27,080 bases of DNA from DTFZ01 sp050260375 (GTDB lineage: Bacteria; Bacillota; Clostridia; Christensenellales; SZUA-584). The notes below the pieces were generated by a model. That model was not told the DNA's origin. It did not search any database and worked only from the letters and a program-made list of their open reading frames with translations. Below are positions 15,907 to 22,712 of this stretch, one piece after another. Position 1 is the first letter of the stretch, and each line of letters begins with the position of its first letter. The DNA lies in NCBI GenBank assembly GCA_050260375.1, contig JBLNCA010000054.1, forward strand, positions 1-27,080. The letters run 5' to 3'. The position numbers were made by a program, and so were the translations under genes.

Positions 15907-17153
15907 AGTACGTGATAATAGGCAACTCGGCGGCGGCTGTAGGGTGCGTCGAAGGCATACGCAAGCATGATAAAAAAGGCAGCATCACGATAATCTCCGA
16001 CGAGAAGCACCATGTGTATTCGCGTCCGCTCATATCGTATTACCTCGCGGGCAAGGTGAAGCCGGAGAGCATGGTATACAGGAAAGCCGACTTTTACGAC
16101 AAAAACGGGGTTAAGTTATTGCTCGGGAAAAGAGCGACTGCAATAGACCCTGAGGCTAAGACGGTGACGCTCGGTGACGGCAAAGAGGTAAAGTACGATA
16201 AGCTGTTGATTGCGACGGGCTCTTCGCCGTTCGTGCCTCCCACCGAAGGACTGGGTAATCAGGACAACGTATTTACGTTTTTAAAATACGACGACGCGCT
16301 GGGAATAGAAAAGCTCGTTAATAAGCAAAGCCGCGTGGTCGTAATAGGCGCGGGGCTTATAGGCCTCAAGGCTGCTGAAGGGCTTGCTCCCGTGGCGGGC
16401 AGCGTGCACGTCGTGGAGCTTGCTCCCCGCGTGCTGCCCATGATACTCGACGACGCGGCGGCACAGCCGGTTAAGCGGCGCATCGAGCAGCAGGGAATAG
16501 TGTTCCATCTTGGCATGACCGCGGAAAAAGTAATCGGCGAGAAGCGCGTGGAGAAAGTCGTGTTAAAAGACGGCACCGAGCTTGACTGCGACATACTCGT
16601 AATGGCAGTGGGCGTACGTCCCAACACGGCGGAAGCAAAGGCGGCGGGCGTAAACGTAAACCGCGGCATAATAGTGGACGATAATATGCGCACAAACGTA
16701 GAGGGTATTTACGCGGCGGGAGACGTCACGGAGAGCGTCGATATGGTGACGGGCGAGAAGAAGATAATGGCGCTGTGGCCCAACGCGTACGCTCAAGGGT
16801 TCGCGGCAGGCGCGGATATGGCGGGGGCAAAAAGCGGCTTTTCGGGCGTGTTTCCTATGAACGCCGTCGGCTTTTTCGGACTCTCACTGATAACTGCGGG
16901 CGTGCAGGGCGGCGAAGGCGTAGAGATGATATCCAAAAGCGACGAGAAAACAGGCGCTATGAAACGCTTTTTCGTAAAGGACGACAGGCTTACCGGTTTC
17001 ATACTGGTAGGCGATGTGGACAGGGCGGGCATATACACCTACATCATGAGCGAAAAGATACCCGTATCGAGCCTTGAAAAGCCGCTTACCGACCCGGGCT
17101 TCGGGCTTAATGCGCTGGGGCGGCAGAGAATGAAAGAAAGGATCTCTTCATAA
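15903..17153 (+). CDS. FAD/NAD(P)-dependent oxidoreductase subunit
   Basis: This is a 416-residue pyridine nucleotide-disulfide-type oxidoreductase resembling NADH-rubredoxin reductase and the FAD half of nitrite reductase. The FAD motif is YVIIGNSAAAVGCVEGI at residues 3-19. The NAD(P) motif is VVVIGAGLIGLKAAEGL near 145-160, and GIYAAGDVTES near 275 binds FAD. The start is GTG at 15903, overlapping the preceding TGA. In this operon it most likely oxidises NAD(P)H and feeds the 4Fe-4S subunit, replacing the GltD small subunit of ordinary bacterial glutamate synthase (inference from context). Confidence 0.88.
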   Translation: MKYVIIGNSAAAVGCVEGIRKHDKKGSITIISDEKHHVYSRPLISYYLAGKVKPESMVYRKADFYDKNGVKLLLGKRATAIDPEAKTVTLGDGKEVKYDKLLIATGSSPFVPPTEGLGNQDNVFTFLKYDDALGIEKLVNKQSRVVVIGAGLIGLKAAEGLAPVAGSVHVVELAPRVLPMILDDAAAQPVKRRIEQQGIVFHLGMTAEKVIGEKRVEKVVLKDGTELDCDILVMAVGVRPNTAEAKAAGVNVNRGIIVDDNMRTNVEGIYAAGDVTESVDMVTGEKKIMALWPNAYAQGFAAGADMAGAKSGFSGVFPMNAVGFFGLSLITAGVQGGEGVEMISKSDEKTGAMKRFFVKDDRLTGFILVGDVDRAGIYTYIMSEKIPVSSLEKPLTDPGFGLNALGRQRMKERISS

Positions 17154-17154
17154 A

Positions 17155-17889
17155 ATGGTAATTCGCGCGGAGACAACGCAATATTACGAACTCAACAATC
17201 AGATAAAGGCGCTTGCCGAAAAGCCGGGAGAGATAGTCGTTAAGGGCGTGTTCGGACAGCGCTATATGGGCTGCGGCCTTAAAAACCACACGAAGCTTAT
17301 CGTGCACGGAACATTGGGCAACGACTCGGCGTGCTACATGGACGGCGCGACGTTGGAGGTATTCGGCAACGCGCAGGACGGCATAGCGAACACCATGAAC
17401 GACGGCACGCTTATAATACACGGCAACTGCGGCGACATAATGGGCTACGCTATGAGGGGCGGCACGCTTTACGTTAAAGGCTATGCCGGATACAGGGCGG
17501 GCATACACATGAAGGAGTACATGGACAAAAGCCCCAAGATAGTAATAGGCGGCAAGGCGGGGGATTTCCTTGGCGAATACATGGCGGGCGGCAGGATAGT
17601 GGTGTTGGGACTCGGGCTTAGCGAAGGCGAGCTTGCGGCAGGGAGATTCTTCGGCACGGGCATGCACGGCGGCAGGATGTTCATACGAGGGCCGGTAAAC
17701 GAGGCGCTCGCGGGCAAGGAGATAAAGCGCTCGCCGCTCGACGACGAAGACAAGGCTTTCCTTAAGCAGACTATAGACGAATACGCCTCGATTTTCGGCG
17801 CAGACTTAAGCGGAGTGAAAATAGAGGATTTTAAGAAATACCAGCCGAAGAGCAAGAGGCCGTACGGGAATATGTATATTGGGAATTGA
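17155..17889 (+). CDS. Glutamate synthase GXGXG-domain subunit
   Basis: This 244-residue protein consists of the GXGXG domain found at the C-terminus of large glutamate synthase subunits, here free-standing. It forms a right-handed beta-helix of G-rich turns: KGVFGQRYMGCGLKNHTKL, HGTLGNDSACYMDGA, FGNAQDGIANTMNDG, GNCGDIMGYAMRGG and GGKAGDFLGEYMAGG. The domain is structural and packs between amidotransferase and FMN domains. It starts 1 nt after the FAD subunit and is the last gene of the five-gene operon. The C-terminal 50 residues are charged and outside the repeats. Transcription likely ends in the hairpin-rich repeat that follows directly. Confidence 0.92.
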   Translation: MVIRAETTQYYELNNQIKALAEKPGEIVVKGVFGQRYMGCGLKNHTKLIVHGTLGNDSACYMDGATLEVFGNAQDGIANTMNDGTLIIHGNCGDIMGYAMRGGTLYVKGYAGYRAGIHMKEYMDKSPKIVIGGKAGDFLGEYMAGGRIVVLGLGLSEGELAAGRFFGTGMHGGRMFIRGPVNEALAGKEIKRSPLDDEDKAFLKQTIDEYASIFGADLSGVKIEDFKKYQPKSKRPYGNMYIGN

Positions 17890-17890
17890 T

Positions 17891-18042
17891 TCGAAGACAA
17901 TCTCACGATTGTCTTCGAGATACGCCCCGCTTGCGCTTAATGCGCGGTCAGCGGGGCGTTTGTGAGTGCCTTTATCAAACTTTGCGTTGCCTTTCACTGG
18001 CAGAGCCAGATGAAAGGCATGTGAGTGTGCGGGGTTTAGTTT
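17891..18042. repeat. ~150-bp three-hairpin repeat, copy A
   Basis: It starts right after the glutamate synthase operon. Hairpin 1 is a perfect 12-bp stem with TCAC loop (17891-17902 and 17907-17918). Hairpin 2 pairs CGCCCCGCT (17923-17931) with AGCGGGGCG (17950-17958) and could act as terminator for the operon (followed by TTTGTG). Hairpin 3 pairs GCCTTTCA (17989-17996) with TGAAAGGC (18011-18018) and CTGGC with GCCAG inside. A second, diverged copy lies at 18313-18466. Confidence 0.85.
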
Positions 18043-18070
18043 ATCGGTAAAAAGTTTAATTGGTGATGGA

Positions 18071-18102
18071 AAAAGGCCGCTCAGTATGGGGCGGCTCTTT
18101 TT
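18071..18102. terminator. Bidirectional intrinsic terminator
   Basis: GCCGC (18076-18080) and GCGGC (18091-18095) form a stem flanked by an A run on the left and TCTTTTT on the right, so it can stop transcription from either side. It lies between the two repeat copies with no gene next to it; on plus it may be a back-up terminator for the glutamate synthase operon. Confidence 0.6.
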
Positions 18103-18174
18103 GTATGAGGTGGGGGATGCAGAAATCACGAACCGCAGGGCAGCCGGCTTCAGAGGCCGCACAAAACTACAGGC

Positions 18175-18256
18175 GTCATTCCGAGCGCTAAGCGAGGAAT
18201 CTTAAAACAGCTAATTATCTTAAGATTCTTCGGTCGCTTCGCTCCCTCTGAATGAC
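18175..18256. repeat. 82-bp imperfect palindrome (MITE/REP-like)
   Basis: The left arm begins GTCATTCCGAGCG and the right arm ends GCTCCCTCTGAATGAC, its near reverse complement, with AATCTTAA and TTAAGATT nearer the centre. It could form a long cruciform or RNA hairpin. Similar palindromes with GTCATTC ends are, from memory, dispersed in many bacterial genomes; whether this one is repeated elsewhere in the genome cannot be seen here. Confidence 0.8.
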
Positions 18257-18312
18257 ACTTAGTTGCTTTGGAATTAAGTTAGAAGTTATGGAAGATGTAG
18301 GTGCTTTTTATT

Positions 18313-18466
18313 CCGACGGCAACCTCACGATTGCCGTCGGGGTTATGCCACGCTTGTGCTTAACGCGCGGGCAGCGGGGCGTTTGTGGGGACCTTCCTAC
18401 AGCGTTGCGTGTGCCTTTCACTAGCAGAGCCGCAGATGAAAGGCATGGGGGTGTGCGGGGTTTACT
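18313..18466. repeat. ~150-bp three-hairpin repeat, copy B
   Basis: This is the diverged second copy of the element at 17891-18042. Hairpin 1 is CCGACGGCAA-CC / GA-TTGCCGTCGG (18313-18324 and 18329-18340) around the same TCAC loop. Several stem positions differ from copy A on both sides, so pairing is kept, with one C-A mismatch. The AGCGGGGCG and GCCTTTCA/TGAAAGGC blocks are shared, but hairpin 2 is weakened. It ends beside the AT-rich gene pair. Confidence 0.8.
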
Positions 18467-18475
18467 TTGTAAAAC

Positions 18476-19066
18476 TTATGACTTTTTAACTTCAGGTAAG
18501 TCTTTCTCAACTAAGTTTTCCCCTCGTACAGTAATAGAACACAAACCATCTTTAAAATCTATGTAGCCATATCTTGAACTCGATGTATCTCTCAGATTTT
18601 GTATTATATTTTCTGGGACCTTAACTGGTAATTCTTTATAGCAAGTGTATATAGCATTGGCATCTACTTTTTCATAATTCAATAATTTATTGAGATAATA
18701 TACTGCAACTGTAGTTATTTAAATATTAGTTTTTGGTTTTTTTTCTTCATAAAAATCTTTAAAAGATTTAATATTGTTGTTACCTCTCAAATCTAATTCT
18801 TTATCAAGTTGAGGTATAAATGCTTTAACCTTTTTTGATTTCTTGGGTACTGAATTAGAAGAGGTGTCCTTACCATTTTGAGTTTTTTCAGCAGTAGTTA
18901 GGTTTGGTTTTTCTTCATGTGTGTGAGTAGAGTATGGCGTTTTTTTCCCTGAAATGAAAGGCAATACACATTCAAAGAAAGCGGTCCTCTCTTTCTCGAT
19001 AATAGCGGAATCGCCTTTTGCCTCAAATTCTATATCGCCAATTTTAATTCTGACTTCATTTTCCAT
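18476..19066 (-). pseudogene. Accessory protein gene split by an in-frame TAA
   Basis: Two open frames, 18719-19066 (115 codons) and 18476-18718, are in the same frame, separated only by TAA at 18721-18719. Read through, they give about 195 residues. The N-terminus (MENEVRIKIGDIEFEAKG, then IIEKERTAFFECVLPFI) is a small domain I know from accessory-genome hypotheticals. A Lys/Ser/Thr-rich linker (about 45-90) follows, then DFYEEKKPKTN before the stop. After it come VAVYYLNKLL, YTCYKELPVKVPENIIQNL and ITVRGENLVEKDLP, which look like one winged-helix-like domain. The second part has no ribosome site at its possible TTG (18682), so it is probably not made alone. The first ATG has AAAGGAG. Pseudogene, sequencing error and stop readthrough all remain possible. 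Confidence 0.75.
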
Positions 19067-19082
19067 AGCTTACACTCCTTTA

Positions 19083-19820
19083 TTACATTAATCCTGCTTT
19101 ATTATAAAGTTCTTCTAACATTACACGATAATTGAGTTTTATATCATCAATATCCTTTTTTCCAGCAGTATAGGTAATATTATGAGCAGAGAAATTTCCA
19201 ATTTTTCTAAAGTTATCGAATTCATTTTTTATACGAGACAGTTTTAATGTTGAATTGCTTCTTGCATTTGATACAATACCATCAAGTGTTATATAGCCCG
19301 ACCCTGATGCATCTTTAATTTCATCATCTATACCAAGTTTTTGATAAGCAAGAACAAGTATTATTTCAAATAGTCTACGCATTATTACAGCACAGGCATC
19401 ATAGCAATTGCTGGCATAGCAATGATTAATCTGTTTAATCAAACGATCTAAATAATTGCGTTTACCACAAAATTTAGTTTCATCAATCAACTCACTAGAA
19501 GACTCTATTGTTTCCGTATCGCTCCATAATCCCCCAAATTCCTTCTCTAGACCTTGTAAAATTACTGGTATGAATTCTAGTAAATTATTTTCTCCTTTAA
19601 CTACTAGCATGACTTTTGTTTTCCCTGTTGTTAGGCTATTTTTAAGTCTAGAGGAGTTTGGAGCATTAAAACCACATTGCAACATAAGTTCTGAAACAAT
19701 CGACATGGTGAATTTAGATACACCAGTCTCTTTATAATGATAGAAACACAATAGTTTTGCGCGTTCTAGTATGTTTTTATTCTTCAAATCAACAGCATTA
19801 ATAAAATCAAATATTTTCAT
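19083..19820 (-). CDS. Accessory protein, winged-helix-like N-terminus and DUF4145/HEPN-like C-terminus
   Basis: This 245-residue protein is encoded in AT-rich DNA unlike its surroundings. Residues about 18-85 (AKLLCFYHYKETGVSKFTM, then CGFNAPNSSRLKNSL and VMLVVKGEN) look like the same small domain found at the end of the split gene downstream. Residues about 118-245 are helical, with YDACAVIMRRLFEIILVL and FDNFRKIGNFSAHN. The latter resembles the R..GN..AH pattern of DUF4145/HEPN-like proteins, but the spacing is not the strict R-x4-6-H nuclease motif. An AGGG site lies before the ATG, and the next gene starts 16 nt downstream. Such helical domains are common in defence and toxin-antitoxin systems; function here is unknown. 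Transfer from elsewhere is likely. Confidence 0.75.
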   Translation of the reverse strand: MKIFDFINAVDLKNKNILERAKLLCFYHYKETGVSKFTMSIVSELMLQCGFNAPNSSRLKNSLTTGKTKVMLVVKGENNLLEFIPVILQGLEKEFGGLWSDTETIESSSELIDETKFCGKRNYLDRLIKQINHCYASNCYDACAVIMRRLFEIILVLAYQKLGIDDEIKDASGSGYITLDGIVSNARSNSTLKLSRIKNEFDNFRKIGNFSAHNITYTAGKKDIDDIKLNYRVMLEELYNKAGLM

Positions 19821-19890
19821 TCGTTACCCTAATTTTAATTTTGGAGGTAATAAAACATGTTGCAAAACTGAATAAAGATACCTTCAACAT

Positions 19891-19920
19891 ATTATACCAT
19901 ATTTTTATTATACTTGGCAA
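19891..19920 (-). promoter_or_regulatory. Promoter of the AT-rich two-gene operon
   Basis: On the minus strand TTGCCA (19920-19915), an 18-nt spacer and perfect TATAAT (19896-19891) give a strong promoter, with a start near 19884 and a leader of about 63 nt. A GGTA/TACC pair in the leader could form a weak hairpin. Confidence 0.7.
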
Positions 19921-20011
19921 ACTTCGCTCTTGTTGATGGAATTCAAATACCCATCCGGGGCGCACGAGGGATTATTCCCTTTGGCGGGAGTATGAGGGCA
20001 GAGCCCTCATA

Positions 20012-20175
20012 GTGCGAAGCACGAAAAGTGCCCTATCATAAGTGCGCAAGCACGAAAAACGCTCCCTCATAAATGCGCCAGCACGAACGGGGTAATAGGG
20101 GCAGCGCCCTCATAGTGCGAAGCACGAAACGGAACGACACGGGGGTCGTTCCCTATATGGTGCGTCAACACGAAA
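20012..20175. repeat. Five GTGCG-NN-GCACGAA mini-hairpins
   Basis: Near-identical units of about 15 bp (GTGCG, two bases or so, GCACGAAA) start at 20012, 20042, 20073, 20115 and 20160, mostly preceded by TCATA. Spacing is 30-45 bp. Within the same block are a perfect GAGGGC-AGA-GCCCTC hairpin (19994-20008) and GGAACGAC/GTCGTTCC (20131-20138, 20145-20152). Units 3 and 5 are degenerate. The stretch 19921-20011 holds no gene. The array fills the gap between the AT-rich module and nudC. Confidence 0.75.
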
Positions 20176-20181
20176 AGCGAA

Positions 20182-21000
20182 TTACGCCTTGTGTTCCTTG
20201 AAGTTGATTATCATCTCGTTGGTGAGGCTGATGCCGTCCGCCGCCATGTCGATATCGTCACGATGCACCCACTCGGCTGAGGAAAGCTCGTTTTTATCGA
20301 GCGCAATGGCGTCGCTGCCGTCAAGGTCGCAGTAAAACCCCATCAGCAGCGAGCCGGAAAACGGCCACGGCTGGCTCTTGTAATACCGTATGTTTTTAAC
20401 CCGTATACCGGTCTCCTCGAAAACCTCGCGCCGCACGGTATCTTCTATAGGCTCGCCTATCTCCGCAAACCCTGCTATAAGCGCGTAGTTTTTATATGGC
20501 CGCCCCGAGTACTTGGTTAGCAGCAGCCTGTCCCCGTCCGTTACCGCGACTATGACCGCTGGCGCTATACTAGGATACACCATGTTGCCGCAGTTTTCGC
20601 AGCGCAGCATGCGCTCTTTGCCGTCCTTTGACATGTCCGCGCCGCACCTCCCACAGAAACGGTTGCTCTCGTACCAACTGGAAAGCTGGCATGCCGTCGC
20701 GGCCGCAAAAGCAAGCGCTTTTGGCTGTTTGCTGCGGAAAGCCGCAATGTCGAGGCAGTCAAAACCTCCCCAGGGCTCCGCCGCGGGGGCGAGAAAGAAC
20801 TTTTCACCGTCAACGGCGAACAGGTAGGTGTACGAAGAAAGCGGCAGCGGTATTTCGCCGAGCCTCGGGAACGCTACGCCCTGTTCCGTCTCCTTTGCGA
20901 GAACGGCGTTGTCCTTTATGAACATTATGAAGCTGCCCGGGCCGGGCGCCTCATTGCGGTAACAGTTGTCAAAAACATGCGGCCAAAATTCGTGTATCAT
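20182..21000 (-). CDS. nudC: NADH pyrophosphatase / RNA decapping Nudix hydrolase NudC
   Basis: This is a 272-residue Nudix hydrolase that cleaves NAD(H) to NMN(H) and AMP, and in known homologues removes NAD caps from RNA. The zinc ribbon (NRFCGRCGADM and MLRCENCGNMVYP) precedes the Nudix domain. The Nudix box fits G-x5-E-x7-REVFEETGI exactly. The NudC-specific SQPWPF motif follows, with S-G in place of the common P-x before SLLMGF. The ATG at 21000 has an AAAGG site about 10 nt upstream; a longer in-frame start at 21156 gives an N-terminus not seen in the family and overlaps a divergent promoter. It is transcribed alone. Confidence 0.93.
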   Translation of the reverse strand: MIHEFWPHVFDNCYRNEAPGPGSFIMFIKDNAVLAKETEQGVAFPRLGEIPLPLSSYTYLFAVDGEKFFLAPAAEPWGGFDCLDIAAFRSKQPKALAFAAATACQLSSWYESNRFCGRCGADMSKDGKERMLRCENCGNMVYPSIAPAVIVAVTDGDRLLLTKYSGRPYKNYALIAGFAEIGEPIEDTVRREVFEETGIRVKNIRYYKSQPWPFSGSLLMGFYCDLDGSDAIALDKNELSSAEWVHRDDIDMAADGISLTNEMIINFKEHKA

Positions 21001-21131
21001 ATATCGCTGCCTTTCTGCGCGCTGATGTGATTTATCCCCGGCAAACGGGGCGTACGGGGCATGGATAGAATACACCCGCGCGGCGCTTTCTGTCCACAAC
21101 GCGCCGATTCGGGAAGTTGCCGGAAAAAGCA

Positions 21132-21160
21132 TTGACGCGGCAAAGGGAATATGCAATAAT
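21132..21160 (+). promoter_or_regulatory. Promoter of a 41-codon membrane peptide gene
   Basis: TTGACG (21132-21137), a 17-nt spacer and AATAAT (21155-21160) are five-of-six matches at both boxes, with a start near 21167, about 45 nt before the small gene. Confidence 0.6.
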
Positions 21161-21211
21161 AGAGCTGGAGCATATATACATTAGTGGATATATTATGCAT
21201 GAGAGGACGCC

Positions 21212-21337
21212 ATGATTGAAAATGCAGTATGTGCTGTTGAAATAGCAGTGCATATTCTCAATATATTATTGTATATTTCAATAACGATAGCAATCGCTGT
21301 GCTCTGCAGGTTTTTGAAGAGGAAGTTCGCAAAATAG
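21212..21337 (+). CDS. 41-residue single-pass membrane peptide
   Basis: The frame starts with ATG at 21212 behind GAGAGGACGCC, a good ribosome site, and ends with TAG at 21335. The product is MIENAVCAVEIAVHILNILL followed by YISITIAIAVLCRFLKRKFAK. One hydrophobic helix spans residues about 11-32 and a strongly basic tail (RFLKRKFAK) follows, so an N-out/C-in single pass is expected. It has its own promoter 50 nt upstream. Size and charge resemble type I toxin peptides and small regulatory membrane proteins, but no antisense RNA or partner is evident. I do not recognise the family. Confidence 0.6.
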   Translation: MIENAVCAVEIAVHILNILLYISITIAIAVLCRFLKRKFAK

Positions 21338-21445
21338 TTAAATTCCTATTATATTATATACGTCGCTTACGAAGTGCGGACGCTATCATTCTTAATGTCA
21401 GAAAAGGGATGCGGAAAGAGGCTAACGCGGTTTGCACTTTGCGGG

Positions 21446-22012
21446 TTAATACGGGTACGCGCGGTAATCCATCTGAGCCTGTATGCGCTCGCGCGCTTCT
21501 TTTCCCGCGATGCGCTCGCAGACATAGAGCCCCAAGTCTATCGCGGATGTAACGCCTCCGGCGGTTATTATGTCGCCGTCTTCCACGACGCGCTCAGCCG
21601 ACACTTCTTTTGCAAACCTTTTTAATTGCTGCATATGATTAGGGTGCGTCGTAGCCTTTCTGCCGTTAAGTAATCCCGCCGCTCCGAGCGCGAGCACTCC
21701 GCCGCATACTGCTGTCTTCACCGCGGCAGGGGATACGCTTCTTATCCATTCCAAAAACGTCGCGTCGCCCAGCAGCGCCTGAATGCCTCTGCCGCCCGGT
21801 ATGAATATATAGTCGTACGCGTTAAGGCCGCCGCCCGCCACGTCCGGCGTAAGCACGGCGCCTTCAAACGATTTTATTATGTTTTTGCGTGCGCAGACAG
21901 CGTACTCCAAATCGGGGACGAAGCCCATCGTTTTAAGCCGCGTGACCGGGTCGTAAAAACCTGCGAAATCCAGCAGCGTCATACCGTCGTATACAAGAAA
22001 AGCGATTTTCAT
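21446..22012 (-). CDS. DJ-1/PfpI-family protein
   Basis: This is a 188-residue protein of the DJ-1/PfpI superfamily, closest in pattern to isonitrile hydratase-like and ThiJ-type members. VYDGMTLLDFAGFYDP is at the N-terminus, DYIFIPGGRG near residues 67-76, and the nucleophile elbow TAVCGGVLALGAAGLL with Cys103. GRKATTHPNHM supplies the His following the elbow in this family. Members act as glyoxalases, hydratases, amidotransferase-like enzymes or stress chaperones; nothing here picks one. No AraC-type DNA-binding domain is attached. It is a single gene between the small membrane peptide and a separate minus-strand operon. Confidence 0.88.
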   Translation of the reverse strand: MKIAFLVYDGMTLLDFAGFYDPVTRLKTMGFVPDLEYAVCARKNIIKSFEGAVLTPDVAGGGLNAYDYIFIPGGRGIQALLGDATFLEWIRSVSPAAVKTAVCGGVLALGAAGLLNGRKATTHPNHMQQLKRFAKEVSAERVVEDGDIITAGGVTSAIDLGLYVCERIAGKEARERIQAQMDYRAYPY

Positions 22013-22051
22013 CTAATGCTCCATTTCTTATCTATGGTAAATGCGCGTGGT

Positions 22052-22189
22052 TCACTTGAGTTCTTCATCCTCGCGCTTCCATTTGCGGCTGTAGAGCTTG
22101 CCGCTCTGCTTGACCCTCGTAACGGGTTTGCGCGTCCACTCGCGGCGCAGCGTTTTATATAATTCGGTTTTCGACTTCGGTTTTTTCAT
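22052..22189 (-). CDS. 45-residue basic conserved-looking protein
   Basis: The ATG at 22189 opens a 45-codon frame ending in TGA at 22052. The product, MKKPKSKTELYKTLRREWTR and KPVTRVKQSGKLYSRKWKR with an acidic end (EDEELK), is rich in Lys and Arg and has no membrane segment. It starts 10 nt after the GNAT gene stop on the same strand, so it is probably the last gene of that operon. The ribosome site is weak and would overlap the GNAT stop. A nucleic-acid-binding role fits the charge (inference). The ordered, proline-containing sequence looks more coding than chance. Confidence 0.6.
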   Translation of the reverse strand: MKKPKSKTELYKTLRREWTRKPVTRVKQSGKLYSRKWKREDEELK

Positions 22190-22199
22190 ATGCTTACTG

Positions 22200-22712
22200 T
22201 TACCGTAATTCAAGCTCAAAATACGGCTCGTCTACGAATCCTGTGTCCTCGAACTGCTTATAGCCTTTTTGTATAAACCCGCACTTGCTTATCATGTTTA
22301 TCGACGCGGCGTTGTCGGGATGGGCAGAGGCGAACACCAGCCGCGCCTTTTCGTTGTCTCTGAGCCAGCGGATATATGACCTCAGCGCTTCCGTTCCGTA
22401 GCCTTTACCCCAAAACAGCTTGTTAAGATGGAGTATGGCTTCGACATGAAGCGGGCACTGTTTATCAAACTGTCCTCCGCACAGACCAGCGAGCCTGCCC
22501 GAACTCTTTTCGACGGCTGCAAATATGGCGTTGCCGTACAGCGCGTAGTTTTTGCGATTAAACTCTATTATCTTTGTTATATGCTCTTTGCTGGTGGTTC
22601 CGCCGCAGTAGCGCATCGTTTCGGCGTCGCCCCATATATCGCAAAGCGCATTGAGGTCTGAATGCTCCATGAGCCGGAACAAAAGGCGCTCCGATTCAAA
22701 TATAATACTCAT
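22200..22712 (-). CDS. GNAT-family N-acetyltransferase (RimJ/RimL type)
   Basis: This 170-residue acetyltransferase moves the acetyl group of acetyl-CoA to an amine. FESERLLFRLMEHSDLNALC at the N-terminus is the RimJ/RimL-like start. HLNKLFWGKGYGTEALRSYI (about 91-110) holds the acetyl-CoA pyrophosphate loop (GKGYGTEA). VFASAHPDNAASINMISKCGF and a C-terminal YFELELR complete the fold. The substrate may be a protein N-terminus or a small amine; it cannot be told from sequence. The ATG directly follows the aminotransferase stop (TGAATG), so translation is coupled. Confidence 0.9.
   Translation of the reverse strand: MSIIFESERLLFRLMEHSDLNALCDIWGDAETMRYCGGTTSKEHITKIIEFNRKNYALYGNAIFAAVEKSSGRLAGLCGGQFDKQCPLHVEAILHLNKLFWGKGYGTEALRSYIRWLRDNEKARLVFASAHPDNAASINMISKCGFIQKGYKQFEDTGFVDEPYFELELR

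Noticed and set aside
19083..19820. A certain HEPN ribonuclease toxin
   Set aside because: The strict R-x4-6-H motif is not present; only a looser R..GN..AH pattern is seen, so a toxin call is not supported.
20012..20175. CRISPR array
   Set aside because: The units are only about 15 bp, self-complementary, degenerate and unevenly spaced, with no cas genes nearby.
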